64,000 bases of DNA from Tomocerus qinae (GCA_020055645.1 CM034546.1:63674001-63738000); one strand, 5' to 3'; positions 1-12,075 are shown, numbered from the stretch's first letter. Notes: a model not told the origin generated them from the letters alone. Numbers and translations: made by a program.

Positions 1-325
1 GTCTTTAAGAAAAAACAGGTAATTAAAAGAAGGATTACATACTGGTTGCTAACTAATATTTCTTTTGTATCATGTTAAAAGCAGAAATTATGTTAAACTA
101 TATATTATAATATATAAACGGCTAGAGATAAGCCTTTTCAATATTAATAACGTAATACAATCATATAATTACTTGCATCATACAAATAAAAATACATATA
201 ATACACCGGCATAGAAAAGCAGAGCGTGCATGACTACCATGGATTCAATACATGTTTCAGAGTTAAACTACCAATATTTGACAGTATAGCATTAACGTGC
301 TATTTACAAAGCAGTAAAATTAAAT
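1..325. other. Non-coding flank, nothing recognised
   Basis: AT-rich sequence with no convincing exon, RNA gene or repeat unit on either strand. It may be the 3' untranslated region of the small minus-strand terminal exon at 326-508, but no clear polyadenylation context was found. Confidence 0.4.
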
Positions 326-508
326 TTATAACGCCACTACTGATGACATCCATTCATCTCGTAAATATCCCTTAAATTTAATTTGATCTATTTTACAAAC
401 GAATAACAGTTTCACAATTTCCCGTCTTGGTAATTCTACTAAATTAAAATCAGTCAAGTTGTGTGGCAGGCAGTTGGTATTGCTTTGGGAAAACTGTCTT
501 TGTCGTAT
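326..508 (-). CDS. Possible terminal coding exon of an unidentified gene
   Basis: An open frame of about 60 codons on the minus strand ends with TAA at 326-328. It is preceded by an AG that could be a splice acceptor (ACGTAG then ATACGA, exon start near 508). The peptide reads like real protein, with a leucine-rich stretch around LVELPRREIVKLLFVCK followed by a hydrophilic end (GYLRDEWMSSVVAL). The general shape recalls short C-terminal modules of ankyrin or SOCS-type adaptors, but no family is claimed. It is separate from the F-box gene that starts downstream in this orientation, and upstream exons were not located in 509-1182. It could also be a chance open frame. Confidence 0.25.
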   Translation of the reverse strand: MRQRQFSQSNTNCLPHNLTDFNLVELPRREIVKLLFVCKIDQIKFKGYLRDEWMSSVVAL

Positions 509-1182
509 CTACGTGATCAGTACTGATTTGCCTTTTACCCTATCTTAATGAAAACATAATGACTATTGCTACCTAAGCTAAGCCTAGCTACCCTTTATAC
601 TGTTTTATATCTTCAATGTTCAGATTGCTCCCTTTTGGTTCTTTGTTCACTACGACTACGAGTTTACCCTAGTTATATACTGGATTAGTATGTTAAACTA
701 ATATACAAAATATTATACATACTTAACACTTTAATATATTGGAGCACATACGGTATGAAACTTTTTTATTGAGCAATTGGGATAATTTAATTTGCTAAAA
801 TAAATTAAGGTTCAATAATTATATTGTATACAATGTTAAGCATCACACAAGACATAAACACTTAAATACTTTATAATTTAATTAAATGTCATAAATGACC
901 ATCAGAGAAGCTTATTACTATTTTCTAATAGTTAAACTTACAATATAAATAAGTAAATACTTTACTAAATATAGTAGAAGTAGAACCGAAAGTGGTTTGA
1001 CTTAATTATAAATAATACACATTTTTCATTTTATAATAATGAAACTAGACAAATTCATAAATTATACATAATTATGATATCCAGGGATTATATCATAAAT
1101 ATAGAGAAATGGCCTTTTCTTTTATAACATTTAAATACATATTGTAAATATAAAATAGAATTCGTTTGGGGAATATACATAA
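509..1182. other. AT-rich spacer
   Basis: No exon, RNA gene or repeat seen. The part next to 1183 is presumably the 3' untranslated region of F-box/LRR gene 1. Confidence 0.4.
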
Positions 1183-3037
1183 CTACCCGTTTTCATTAGG
1201 TCCAACCTGTTGCATTTTTTGGAACTCGACTGTGCTAATGGCTTTGCCTTTTTGGTGTTCAAATACGTAACACTCAGATTCCCTGTCGACTAAATCGTCT
1301 GGGTAGATTTCATTATGACTGAGTATTCTATAGTAAAACACCAAATATGTGCCAATGTAAAAACGTTGACCAGTGTCTACACAGTTTTTGTCAGATTTTA
1401 AAAATGTTACAAGTTCTTTAACATCTTCATTATAACGATAGCCAATAATAACACGGCATATTATCACTAGCGTGTTTGTCTTAAACCCTTTGAAAACGTG
1501 TTCGAAGTTATTAACAAGATAATCTAGTACAAGCTTCTCAACGAATAAAGGCTCACCATCTTTCTTCTGGAGAATTTTGATATCTTTTAGTTTCAGATTT
1601 TTGACAGTTTTAGGAATCAAGTCTAAATTAAGTACAAGACCATCATTTCCTTCCAAATGAAGATCAACTAAAGGACAATTGAGAAAATGAGGAAACATGG
1701 AATTGACATTTGAATTTAAATACAAAGATTCGAGATTAGGTAGTACAACTGTCTCGCTGCAGGTAGCTTCAGCACCGTTAAAGTTAAAACATGTTTGGTG
1801 GTAAGATAACTTTCTTAAAGATCGTGGCAGGGAAGAAAAATCAACTGCAGGCCAATTGTGTTTAGTAACATTAAAATAAAGCTCATTAATCTCTAAATGT
1901 TTGTCTACCAAGGGATATCTTCGCTTCAAACTTAACTTTTCTATTATCCAGGTACATGTTTCCCAATTGATAAGCTTAATATTGTCAAAGTACAAATATT
2001 TCAAAGCTAAATCATTTCTACCCATTTCTAAAGACAAAAATGTATCTTTATATTCGTTTTCATTACCAGGATTAGGATTCAAAAATTCCTCTATAAAATC
2101 ATCAAACTCATTATAGGGAACAACTTCTGGCTCGCAATACAATCGCAATTTCTGCACTTTAGATAAATCAACTACATCGTTGACGCTGATTTCAGGCAGT
2201 TTCTGCTCATACCTGAGAAACTGGACGTTAAATAGCTTAACATTTTTGGCACAAATTTTTAAACCATCCTCAAGGTACACTTTACATTTATCCAAATGTA
2301 ATTCCTGAATATTAACTAGGGAAGACAATTTAGCAGTAAAAATTGTACCCTTGTGACACCAAATAGATAATTTGGTATTGAATTTTGCATCTGGTTTGGT
2401 AATTGGTGAATCCACTACCCAGGGACTAATATCAAAACCATCGGAAATTATCCCGTTTCCATTTGCCAAATACACATTTTCTAATTCTAATTGTCTTATG
2501 GTTTTCTTCTGTTGATCAAGGAATTCATTTAATTCAGTAACATCCCACACCCATGGACACTCTTTACAGCTGGCGATCTTGAATGCAGTAAAAGGAACAC
2601 TGTCTTCAGAGAAGGGAAATAATTTCATGAAACTGGCAGGGCTCCGGTCATAAAATTTCCCTTGAGATCGACCTTTTGCTAATACAATTTTTGAACGATG
2701 TTTCAGATTCAGCAATCCAACTGAACTCCATTCTGTGCTAATCAAGCGACAGTTCTTTAAATCTTCGAAATCCAAATATTGGAGGACACATTTGATGACC
2801 TGAAGATTTACATACGAACCACTTTATTATACATTTTACATTATGTAAAGGTTTTTATTCACATTTCAATTTCAAGGCAGAAAATATTGGTAAATATTAT
2901 GGTTTTATATTTTCCAAAAACGTTACCAGACTTAGTTCTAGTGGATTTTTTCTATCCGTGCACTGAATTTCATTGCTATTTTCATTCCCAATTTCCTGAC
3001 TAGCCTTGGTACAAACTTCGGGAGTTTTCATTTCCAT
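1183..3037 (-). CDS. F-box/leucine-rich-repeat-like protein, gene 1 (intact)
   Basis: Two coding exons: 3037-2927 (37 codons from ATG) and 2799-1183, joined by a phase-0 intron (donor CTG/GTAACG, acceptor TTCAG/GTCATC), giving about 575 residues. The F-box is split by the intron: NPLELSL ends exon 1 and VIKCVLQYLDFEDLKNC opens exon 2, followed by the typical CRLISTEWSSV. The rest is irregular leucine-rich repeat sequence with the family signature NWETCTW. F-box proteins are adaptors linking substrates to SCF ubiquitin ligases, with the LRR part binding substrate; that role is inferred from the family. A possible 5' untranslated exon acceptor (AATTTCAG) lies just upstream of the ATG. The frame could open at a TTG at 2775, but this is an internal Leu codon. 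Genes 2 and 3 are clear paralogues with the same intron. Confidence 0.8.
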
Positions 3038-3651
3038 TATTAGAAAGCTTGCCTTTTTTCTGAAATTGGTAAGTAAGAGTTATAGATTGGAAATAAATAA
3101 ATTTTTTTTCAAGTTCATCGTCGGGTTTCCAGTGTCAATAACAAAATGCCATGATCATGACATCAAAAATATTTTCGCTGTCAAGTAATAGATGATAGAA
3201 AGAATTATCATTGTATCATTAATTATTACAAGTATATTATATAATGTATAATGTTTACATAATGTATTTATTAAATATTTAATTGATAACTGACATAGTA
3301 TTTATTACCGTTGACCGTTGTACGATTTGCTTAGTACTCCTTTTACTTTATCATTTATAGGTTTCCAAAGTTTGCATTGCACTTAGATTAGACATCGATG
3401 ACTCAGCTACACAACTCTTTAAGCCGGCCGCTTTTTCGTTAGTTGATAGTAAATCGTGGGTCACTGGCGTTATCATGCAGTTATCCGTCCTTCTCCACTT
3501 AAAATTAACAATTTAAGAATTAATAATGAAATAGGGAAAAACTCAATACAAATAAATAAAATAATATAAAATAATACAAAATAACACGTAAGCAAACTTA
3601 AAAGGAAAAGTCAATGATGTAACGAATTTTTGATGTTAGCGCCCAATGTGG
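3038..3651. other. Spacer upstream of F-box/LRR gene 1
   Basis: Probably holds the promoter and first non-coding exon of gene 1, since a splice acceptor lies immediately before its ATG. No further gene seen. The right end abuts the target duplication of the foldback element. Confidence 0.35.
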
Positions 3652-5768
3652 GAACATGCATGGGTAAATCCAGCTAGCCGAATCCGAAGGTCCAGCTAGC
3701 CGAAGCCGAAGGTCCAGGTAGCCGAAGCCGAAGGATGACACCCGAAGCCGAACGAAGCCGAAGGTCCAGCTAGCCGAATCCGAAGGTCCAGGTAGCCGAA
3801 GCCGAAGGTACCAGCTAGCCGAAGCCGAAGAATGTACCAGGTAGCCGAAGTTCCGAAGGTCCAGCTAGCCGAAATCAGAAGGTCCAGGTAGCCGAAGCCG
3901 AAGTACCAGCTAGCCGACTCGAAGGTCCAGATACCCGAAATCAGAAGGTCCAGCTAGCCGAAGCCGAAGGTCCCGCTACCCGAAGCCGAAGGATGACACC
4001 CAAAACCGAAGGTCCAGCTACCCGAAGCCGAAGGTCCCGCTACCCGAAGCCGAAGGTCCAGCTACCCGAAGCCGAAGGTACCGCTACCCGAAAGTCCAGC
4101 TACCCGAAGCCGAAGGTCCCGCTACCCGAAGCCGAAGGTCCAGCTACCCGAAGCCGAAGGTCCCGCTACCCGAAGCCGAAGGTCCCGCTACCCGAAGCCG
4201 AAGGTCCAGCTACGCGAAGCCGAAGGTCCAGCTACCCGAAGCCGAAGGTCCCGCTACCCGAAGCCAAAGTCCAGCTACCCAAAGCTGAAGGTCCAGGTAG
4301 CCGACGTACCACATACCCAAAGGATACATAAAACTAAACTGCATCAAGTGCTTAATCTATTACGTACCAAAATACTATGTATTCATTTTTAGCTCGGCTG
4401 AGTAAGGCGACTAGGCTTTATTTGAATCGCACTTTCAATAGTCATAAAATAAACTGCAGTAACATAATTTCCACCTTCATACCGAAAATCTGTACATTAT
4501 TTATATTTGAAAATTAGATTAATTGGGGTTTAAAGTTACCATTTTTGCAGTCATTAAATCCCCAAAAATCCCCAAAACTAGATTGGAAATTGTACAGCGA
4601 TTGACTGTTCCAGATTATTGAATAACACTTGTTAAATTTTAAATTTTTAAAAGCTGGAAATTTTAAAAATCAGTTTTCTTAAAATCAATGCAGATTGCGC
4701 CACGAGTTTCAGTTATCTGAGATTAATGCCTACAACTTTATAGTTTAAAGTTTTTGTGGGATACTCTGCGTTGAGTAACAATAGTGATTTAAACATTTCC
4801 AAAAAAACTTTTCTGATTTTTACCAAGATTCAACATGCTCACAGATTGACTAGCTTGACCTTCTGATTTCGGCCAGCTTGACCTTCTGATTTCGGTTAGC
4901 TTGACCTTCTGATTTCGGCTAGCTTGACCTTCTGATTTCGGTTAGCTTGACCTTCTGATTTCGGCTAGCTTAACCTTCTGATTTCGGCTAGCTTGACCTT
5001 CTGATTTCAGCTAGCTTGACCTTCTGATTTCGGCTAGCTTGACATTCTGATTTCGACTTTCTGATTTCGGATAGCTTGACATTCTGATTTCGGCTAGCTT
5101 GACCTTCTGATTTTGGCTAGCTTGATTCGGCTAGCTTGACCTTCTGATTTCGGCTATCTGGACCTTCGGCTTTGGGTAGCTGGACCTTCGGCTTCGGGTA
5201 GCTGGACCTTCGGCTTCGGGTAGCTGGACCTTCGGATTCGGGTAGCTGGACCTTCGGCTTCGGGTAGCTGGACCTTCGGATTCGGGTAGCTGGACCTTCG
5301 GCTTCGGGTAGCTGGACCTTCGGCTTCGGGTAGCTGGACCTTCGGCTTCGGGTAGCGGGACCTTCGACTTCGTGTAGATTTACTTATCCCTTCGGCTTCG
5401 GGTAGCGGGACCTTCGGCTTCGGGTAGATTCACTTATCCCTTCGGCTTCGAGTAGCGGGACCTTCGAGTCGGCTAGCTGGTACTTCGGCTTCGGCTACCT
5501 GGACCTTCTGATTTCGGCTAGCTGGACCTTCGGAACTTCGGCTACCTGGTACATTCTTCGGCTTCGGCTAGCTGGTACCTTCGGCTTCGACTACCTGGAC
5601 CTTCGGATTCGGCTAGCTGGACCTTCGGCTTCGGCTACCTGGACCTTCGGCTTCGGGTGTCATCCTTCGGCTTCGGCTACCTGGACCTTCGGCTTCGGCT
5701 ACCTGGACCTTCGGCTTCGGCTACCTGGACCTTCGGATTCGGCTAGCTGGATTTACCCGAACATGCAT
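3652..5768. mobile_element. Foldback transposon with tandem-repeat inverted arms and 10-bp target duplication
   Basis: The element spans 3662-5758 (2,097 bp). It begins GGGTAAATCC and ends with the exact reverse complement GGATTTACCC, and is bracketed by GAACATGCAT at 3652-3661 and 5759-5768. The left arm (to about 4330) is built of roughly 20-23-bp units of the kind CCGAAGCCGAAGGTCCAGCTA. The right arm (about 4850-5758) carries the inverted equivalents, in two blocks: a TTGACCTTCTGATTTCGGCTA block to about 5155, then a CTGGACCTTCGGCTTCGGGTA block. The centre (about 4331-4850) is unique AT-rich DNA with no transposase frame, so the copy is non-autonomous. Foldback-type architecture is visible directly; superfamily is not assigned, although 9-10-bp duplications are known for Mutator-like and Drosophila FB elements. 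Confidence 0.88.
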
Positions 5769-6312
5769 GCATGTTGGTAAGCAAGTCTCAGTCTCATCAC
5801 TCTCTCCGTCCCCATTTCAATCTCAATGTGTACTAAAATTTTTACTGTGGATAGAGAAAGCTCAATTTCACCAAAGAATTTTGCAAGTGCAAATGGTTGG
5901 TAATCATTTTACAATGTAACCCTGATTTATTTTCTCTATAAGCTTTATTTTCTCATTTGTAATTAAATTGTAAAAGTAAATAATATGATATCATATGATT
6001 AATTAACATGCACTTAATATAAAGTATCCAACAGAGTTTATTGTGTCTATGAAATTATTATTTGTGTCTCTGTTGTGAACTGAAACACTTCCTTTCGATT
6101 TTCATGGAAATGGATGTAAAATTAGCAATGTGATATTAAAAACGCGCCCAAAATGATAGTTTGGATTTGATTTTGGGTAAAATAAGATGGCTAGTTGTAG
6201 TTAGTAATCGGGCAGAATTTCAAGAAATTTTCAAGTTTTATTGCAGAAATTGTTTTCACACATTTTGTGTTGTAAATTTCATGGGCTTGTTCCATTTTAA
6301 AAAGGATTCTCT
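5769..6312. other. AT-rich spacer, nothing recognised
   Basis: Only the probable 3' untranslated region of F-box/LRR gene 2 is expected here. No exon or repeat was seen. Confidence 0.4.
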
Positions 6313-8265
6313 CTAAGTCGAATACAAAAGTTTGTTGATATTTATTTTCTCTGGGGGTGTCATTGGTTCGCCTGCATGCTCACTTATTCCTGTGATTTCC
6401 AACTTTCGAAATTCGTCGCGATCGATTGCCTTACCCACACGATTTTCAAAAACGTAATATTCAGCCTGTTTATCCACAAATGATTTTATTTGACTTTTCT
6501 CAAACAGGGAGTGAAAATCCCAACGAAATGGACCAATGTAAAAGCGCTGATTGCTGCCAAGGCACGTTTTATCAAATTGTACGAACTGTTCAAATTGTGC
6601 AAACCCTTCGTTTTTATTTATTCCTTTATTATCCACGATGACTAACTCCGCAGTCTTAAAATAGGAACCGGTAAGAATTCTAAAAACATCACCATCAGGG
6701 TTACCCTTGGGCGAATAGTTTTCCAAAACAAGTTGGTCAAGGTTTAAAGCGCTGTCACTATTCTGTACTTTAATTTTCACACCTTTCAGTTTCAGTTTCT
6801 TAACAGTTTTGGAAATGGAGTCAAAATTAATTTCAACAAGTCCATGGGCTGACCCGATACATAACTCGAATTCAACTACTAAGGGCCAGTTGGCAAAATG
6901 GGAAATAATCTCGCTGCGAATTATTCTTGTAGCTGCACTATGTTCGTATGCGTGTATACATAAACACTTTAAATTAGGCAACATTACAGACTGAGTACAA
7001 AAACAACAGCTTTCTAAATTAACTACACTGATCAATAGTTTTTCAACAGATTGCGGAAGAAGGGAAAGGTCAATTCTGGAACGAAAGAAAAAAACATTTT
7101 TGACTTGAATTTCTGTCGCTGCTATAAATGGGACACGACACAATAGTAAATTTTCTACAGCCCATTTACATTTTCCCCAATTCAATATGTTGACATCCAA
7201 CAAACAAAGATACTCCAGAGCTAGTGCATTAAATAATCTAAAATCCACAAATTGAAAGTCACCCTGGTTGGATTGGTACGATATATACATTTTCTTGCAC
7301 CTAGAAAAGTCAAAAATGTTATTGATACAAGGATTAGTGACTATTTTTCCATTTTTTGAAAACTTTGCACCTGATAACTTTAATTCAATGGGACTGCATT
7401 TGATTTCACCTTGAATTACTCGACAATTAGCGCCCAATTCTAATTTCTTTACATAAATTAGAGATGCCATCTGAACTACAATTTCTGTGCACCAAAATGG
7501 AGGGCAATTTAGGGATATGGACAATTTTGTGTCCCTTTTAGTATTTGACATTACCATTGGTGAACCCGTTAACCAAGGAGTTATATCAAACTTATCTAGC
7601 TCTTCTACTCCATTCTCACTCTTTAAACCCACCGAATTTACATAAAGTTCATGTAATATACACTTGTGCCTTTCCACGAAGCTGTTCAATTCCGTTACTA
7701 TCCATCCTAAAGCTTCAGAAAACTCGAATGCCGCATGCCGTGAAAGGAATGGCTAAGGAAGTAATCGGAAAGTCTTCATAAAAAAGGGCAGGAATTCTCT
7801 CACGTTCGTTTGATGAAAATGCTCGTTTGAATACGATTTTTGAGCGACTTTTCAATTCCAATAGTGCCACAGAACTCCATTCTTTTGAAATATAACGACA
7901 GTTTTTAAGGTTTGTCATATCCATATATTGAAGAACGCATTTAATGACCTAGATTTCAATTCCAATTTGATGTTAGTACTATATTTTAGGTTTCTAAAAT
8001 ATTTAAAACGTATCCATGCATTAAGAGAGCCATATTTTCATGTGTGCTATTAAAACTCCCCCACATGAAAATATGGCCGTCTTAAATTAATGTTTGTACA
8101 TTTTTATAAAATAAATTGTAATTGTACCGGAGTTAGCTCCAGAGGATTTTTTTGATTCTGGATTACAGTGGTTCTGTGTTCTTCCTCGCTCCCTGAACTA
8201 TCATTGTCTCTCCAAATTGGGTCCACAATATTCCCACTTAGTCTGCGCTTTTTATTTTCTTCCAT
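6313..8265 (-). pseudogene. F-box/LRR-like gene 2, frameshifted
   Basis: Exon 1 is 8265-8128 (ATG, 46 codons, ending NPLELTP before donor GTACAA). Exon 2 starts at 7948 after the acceptor ATCTAG with VIKCVLQYMDMTNLKNC, so the F-box split matches genes 1 and 3. The frame then hits a stop at 7715-7717, after IPFTACGIRVF. The homologous protein resumes in another frame (WIVTELNSF) and stays open for about 450 residues to 6313. The break coincides with a near-duplicate, GGCATGC followed by GGCATTC (about 7727-7740); the extra seven bases would account for the shift. No intron fits the gap. The long open downstream frame implies the lesion is recent, or a base-calling error. If real, the product would be an F-box without its LRR domain. 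Confidence 0.75.
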
Positions 8266-10195
8266 CCTCTCTATTTCCAAAAAAATGCAAAAAATATTAC
8301 ATATAGCTAAACAAAACCGTGGCAAAACCGCTAAGAATATAAGCGTAGTATTTGACTTAATATGAGTAATCAGAAATTGAAAGTGTATCTCCTCCCGGCG
8401 CATTTAAAAGTGAGGCTCCTCGTAATTTAGATTTCCTGTTGATGTAATCTGCATTTTGGTATTCAATTTTCAAGAGGAAGCAATGTGGAGTCTCCGTTAT
8501 TTATACGTCGACTATAAACTTGAAATTGAAACAGTAACGGCAAGTCGGTAAGTTTCTGATTGAAACCTTTGATGAGACAATGAGAGAACTTATTAACAAT
8601 TTCAAGCTTTAACGCCTTAGCAACCTGTTGAATGTACGCACAATATACGGGCATTTAATATATACTCCAATCCAACATTTCCTTTTTTCTATTTTATATA
8701 TGTACCGTGACATGAATTTTACTGTTTTATACCAATTTTAAATCTGAAAATAAAAATGGGCAATTCCCAATTTTTGTCCAATTAAAAAAGGTTGGAAATG
8801 AAAATTTCAGAAAATGGTTGCTTGTATAACGAAGCTTTAAAAACTTATCCCACAATCATACAGAGGGGCAGTTCAGCAGTTCTTATTTTATAGTGGTTCC
8901 ATTGACAAGTTGATCGGTTTTTTGTTTATTTCAGCAGTTGTTACCTATGTGACATGATTTTGGATTTATCCCGAGACTCAATCTATTTAATTAAAAATCT
9001 GCCGGTGTGCCAGCAGAAGTTATACTTCGTGTTCAAAAATTATTACTTCAATTTTGTTTTCACTTACTATTGACCAGTTTACTTTTAAAACGTTGTAAAA
9101 TATGTCAGCAAGAATTCGAATCCCAAAAATTGAGTAACCAGCAGAGTAATTAAATCGCACACAATTCTCAAAGAAAGATAGATAGACAGAAATAACGTTC
9201 TCATGAATAATAGATTTAAATTTTAGCACTTTCTATCTCTTTCACACCCTTTCATCCATCTATCCATACAAGCAATCGATTGCTTGCATATTGCATATAT
9301 ATAAAAGATAAATCTGATTAAAACATAAATTAATGTGACACTGAGAGAGACTCTCATAGTTCTGGGAAATTGCCAATAATATGCCAATTTGTTCATCTTT
9401 TTTCTCAATCGTAATCGTAACTGCCGCCACCTGAAATCAAGGTTAGTAATCGCAAATTGTAATCTGACCGACTATTGAATTCTGATATATATTGTATTAT
9501 TATCGAAACTAAACAAAGGCACGCTAAACGCTTGCACTTGCTTGCACTTAGCGGCTTACATGCATAATCATGACTGTGAAAGCTAACAAAGTAAAATTGA
9601 CATTTGAAAAGTTTTAATTTAAATGAACGAAGGTTTTATAAACATGATAAGTGCATTTTAGAATCTGGAGAAACGTGCAAATTTATTCCTGAATTTCGAG
9701 TACCTTACTACCTCTAACCATATTTAAAATGCGTATGAACAATTGAACATTGGGCCAGACCTACTGCTGCAAAATACATGGCTTTAAATTTTTTAAAGGC
9801 TTACTGATGATTTTATTTATGATTGTAAAATGATAATGCAATCATAATGTATGCTTAGTGTATCAAAATGATAAATAAATTTAAATTGGTCCCTCATATT
9901 ATGGTAAAAATGAGATGTGGATTTTTTATTTAGTATCGTTATTTTCTAATTCTAAACTATATTTCTAATTCTACACCTGTACAATTCGCATAGTGTAGTA
10001 CGTTTCAATAAATATTTATGTGGATACTTAAAAATTGTAGTATATATTTTAATTAGAATACAAAGCCTTAATTTTGTAAGCCACAACAAAATTTTATACA
10101 GATTTTAATTGACAGTATTATAAGTATGAGCCAATCAGTTATACACTGAGCAATTTATTTAAAATTTACTCGCTTTGCTGCTGAAGCTAGTGCCT
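8266..10195. other. Gene-poor spacer between F-box/LRR genes 2 and 3
   Basis: AT-rich DNA. Short open frames on both strands (for example around 8463-8654 and 9020-9408 on the minus strand) lack recognisable domains or supporting splice sites. Presumably it contains the promoter and a non-coding first exon of gene 2, whose ATG is preceded by a possible acceptor (GGAAATAG). In line with gene 3, the degraded remains of its 3' end could lie left of 10196, but no LRR sequence was recognised there. Confidence 0.35.
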
Positions 10196-10357
10196 CAAGC
10201 ACGTATCCAGAGGGGGGCCGGGGGGCCCGGACCCCCCTAAGTATCCAGAAAAAGGCATTTTTTTGTCAAAAAAGGTTAAAAATCCAAAAAATTTGCCTTC
10301 ATTTTATGAATATATTTTGGTTGGCCCCCCTAGGTCAAAATCCTGGATACGCGTTTG
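10196..10357. mobile_element. 162-bp inverted-repeat element truncating F-box/LRR gene 3
   Basis: The ends are near-matching inverted repeats: CAAGCACGTATCCAG on the left, and CTGGATACGCGTTTG on the right, whose reverse complement is CAAACGCGTATCCAG. G-runs and C-runs flank an AT-rich core. A related copy lies at 27144-27338. The gene 3 reading frame runs into the right terminal repeat (residues NAYPGF) and stops inside it, which explains the missing C-terminal half. No clean target duplication was seen. Confidence 0.65.
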
Positions 10358-11494
10358 AAGTCCCTAATAGAACGCTAAGCTCTGTACTTTGATCATATGG
10401 AATTTTCCAAAACCTTGATTTTTTTGCAGTCCACCTGCAATTACGCCAATTAATGAGTTTAATATCCCACAAATCTAGGTGGTCCAGAATGATTTCATCA
10501 TTTCCACCCATATCTAATAGTAGTTTTGTATTTTCCTTCCGCACCTCGCCAATATATTTGTATTCGTTATCACATTGCAGACAGATTTTCTTAATTTTGG
10601 CGAAATTAACTACGTCGTTGAGAGTTAGTTCTGCCAATTTATTTCCATTTTCCAGAAAGGGGACATCCAACAATTCTAATTCTATGGGACTAATTTTGAT
10701 TCCCCGTTGTAGATCGATAACTTTACAGTTTTCTAATTTTAAAACCTTTATATTAATCAGAGTAGACAATTGAACTGCAATAACTGTACAACCTTTAGGG
10801 ACTGAAGAAATCGACAACATTGTATTGTACTTGACATTTGATTTTACAATTCCTGAATTTGATATCCAGGGAGTAATATCGAAAATATAGACTAATCGCC
10901 CAACGTCGTCTACTATATGCAAATTTTTCACATGAAGTTCCCTAATGCTACTCTGGCATGTTTGAAAGAAGTTATTCAGTTCGGAAACTTTCCACGGTTT
11001 TTTAATATTACCAATAATACTGAACGAAGTAAACGGAATGGTTTCTGAAGCTGAGGGAAATACTTTCGAAAATCGGAAGGGACTCTTATCACGCCTGAAA
11101 TTTTCATCGTCTTTTCTAAACACAATTTTTGAACGAATTTTCAGAAGAAGTAATCCGACCGAACTCCACTCTCTGTTAATGCATCGACATTTTTTGATAT
11201 CTTCGATAGGCAAATACTGAAGTATACATCTGATGATCTAAAATAGCAATATAATATTTAAGTGTAAGTATACCATACCAGAGATATACACCTTACTATT
11301 TTATAGCTGTAAAACTTCTATACAAGAAACCCAAAATAATAATAACATCAATTAAATAATAAATGCAATACTTACTGGACTCAGCTCCAAAGGATTTTTT
11401 CCACACTGAATATGAAACCCACAATCAATTTCGTCACTGGTTGTTTTTGCTTCGATGTCGGCAGCAAAATTAGGTTTAGCCAGAGCCATTTTTC
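10335..11494 (-). pseudogene. F-box/LRR-like gene 3, 3'-truncated
   Basis: Exon 1 has its ATG near 11489 (MALAKPNF, just after a likely acceptor TTTTCAG) and ends at 11376 with NPLELSP before GTAAGT. Exon 2 starts at 11237 after TTTTAG with IIRCILQYLPIEDIKKC, again a phase-0 split of the F-box. The F-box and the first LRR-like segment are well preserved, including NWRNCRW, which aligns with NWETCTW of gene 1. Homology ends after TELSVL and the frame terminates at 10335 within the transposon at 10196-10357. The product, roughly 335 residues, lacks the last 200-plus residues of gene 1. It may be expressed as a short F-box protein or be dead; the absence of other stops suggests a young truncation. 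Confidence 0.7.
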
Positions 11495-11701
11495 CCTCTG
11501 CTTTTTTCTGAAAACAGTACATACAAATAATATATAGCACTACTAACAAAATGACAGAGATGAGTTATCATTTTTAACGACAAACAATTAGCGAAATTGC
11601 TACTTTTGATTGGATAAATAATTTTCTTCGGTTGTCTTGTCTAAATAAAACTTTAAAAAAATGATTTTACTTACAACTGTTTGGTAAATTACGTTTGCCA
11701 T

Positions 11702-12075
11702 GGCTAAACTGCAGTTATCCGGCCAGGTTTTCTATTGAACACCGAACCCCTGAACCCCAAACCCCTGAACCCCGAACCCCACTATAGTCACGTTATGAGC
11801 CACCCGTCACTATTTTCGCCTTTTTCTAACCTAACCTAATAAAAATGAATACAATAAATGTTTGTTTGTTTCAATTTTATTAGGTTAGGTCAAAAAAGAA
11901 GTAAATAGTGACTTGTTAAAACAAGTATTTATTAAATTCATTTATTATATTCATTTTTATTAGGTTAGGTTAGAAAAAGGCGAAAATAGTGACGGGTGGC
12001 TCATAACGTGACTATAGTGGGGTTCGGGGTTCAGGGGTTCAATAGAAAACCTGGCCGGATAACTGCAGTTTAGCC
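11702..12075. mobile_element. 374-bp palindromic (foldback/MITE) element
   Basis: Two arms of about 140-160 bp are inverted copies. The left begins GGCTAAACTGCAGTTATCC and the right ends with its complement. Both contain the CCGAACCCCTGAACCCC minisatellite and an AACCTAACCTAATAAAAATG segment. The left arm has about 22 bp more of the CCCCTGAAC repeat. The centre is short and AT-rich. It sits just 5' of F-box/LRR gene 3. TTTGCC occurs near both ends and could be part of a target duplication, but this is not certain. Confidence 0.75.

Noticed and set aside
3993-4331. 112-codon plus-strand frame rich in Pro, Glu and Arg
   Set aside because: It is the translation of the tandem repeat in the foldback arm, with no start context and no homologue-like features.
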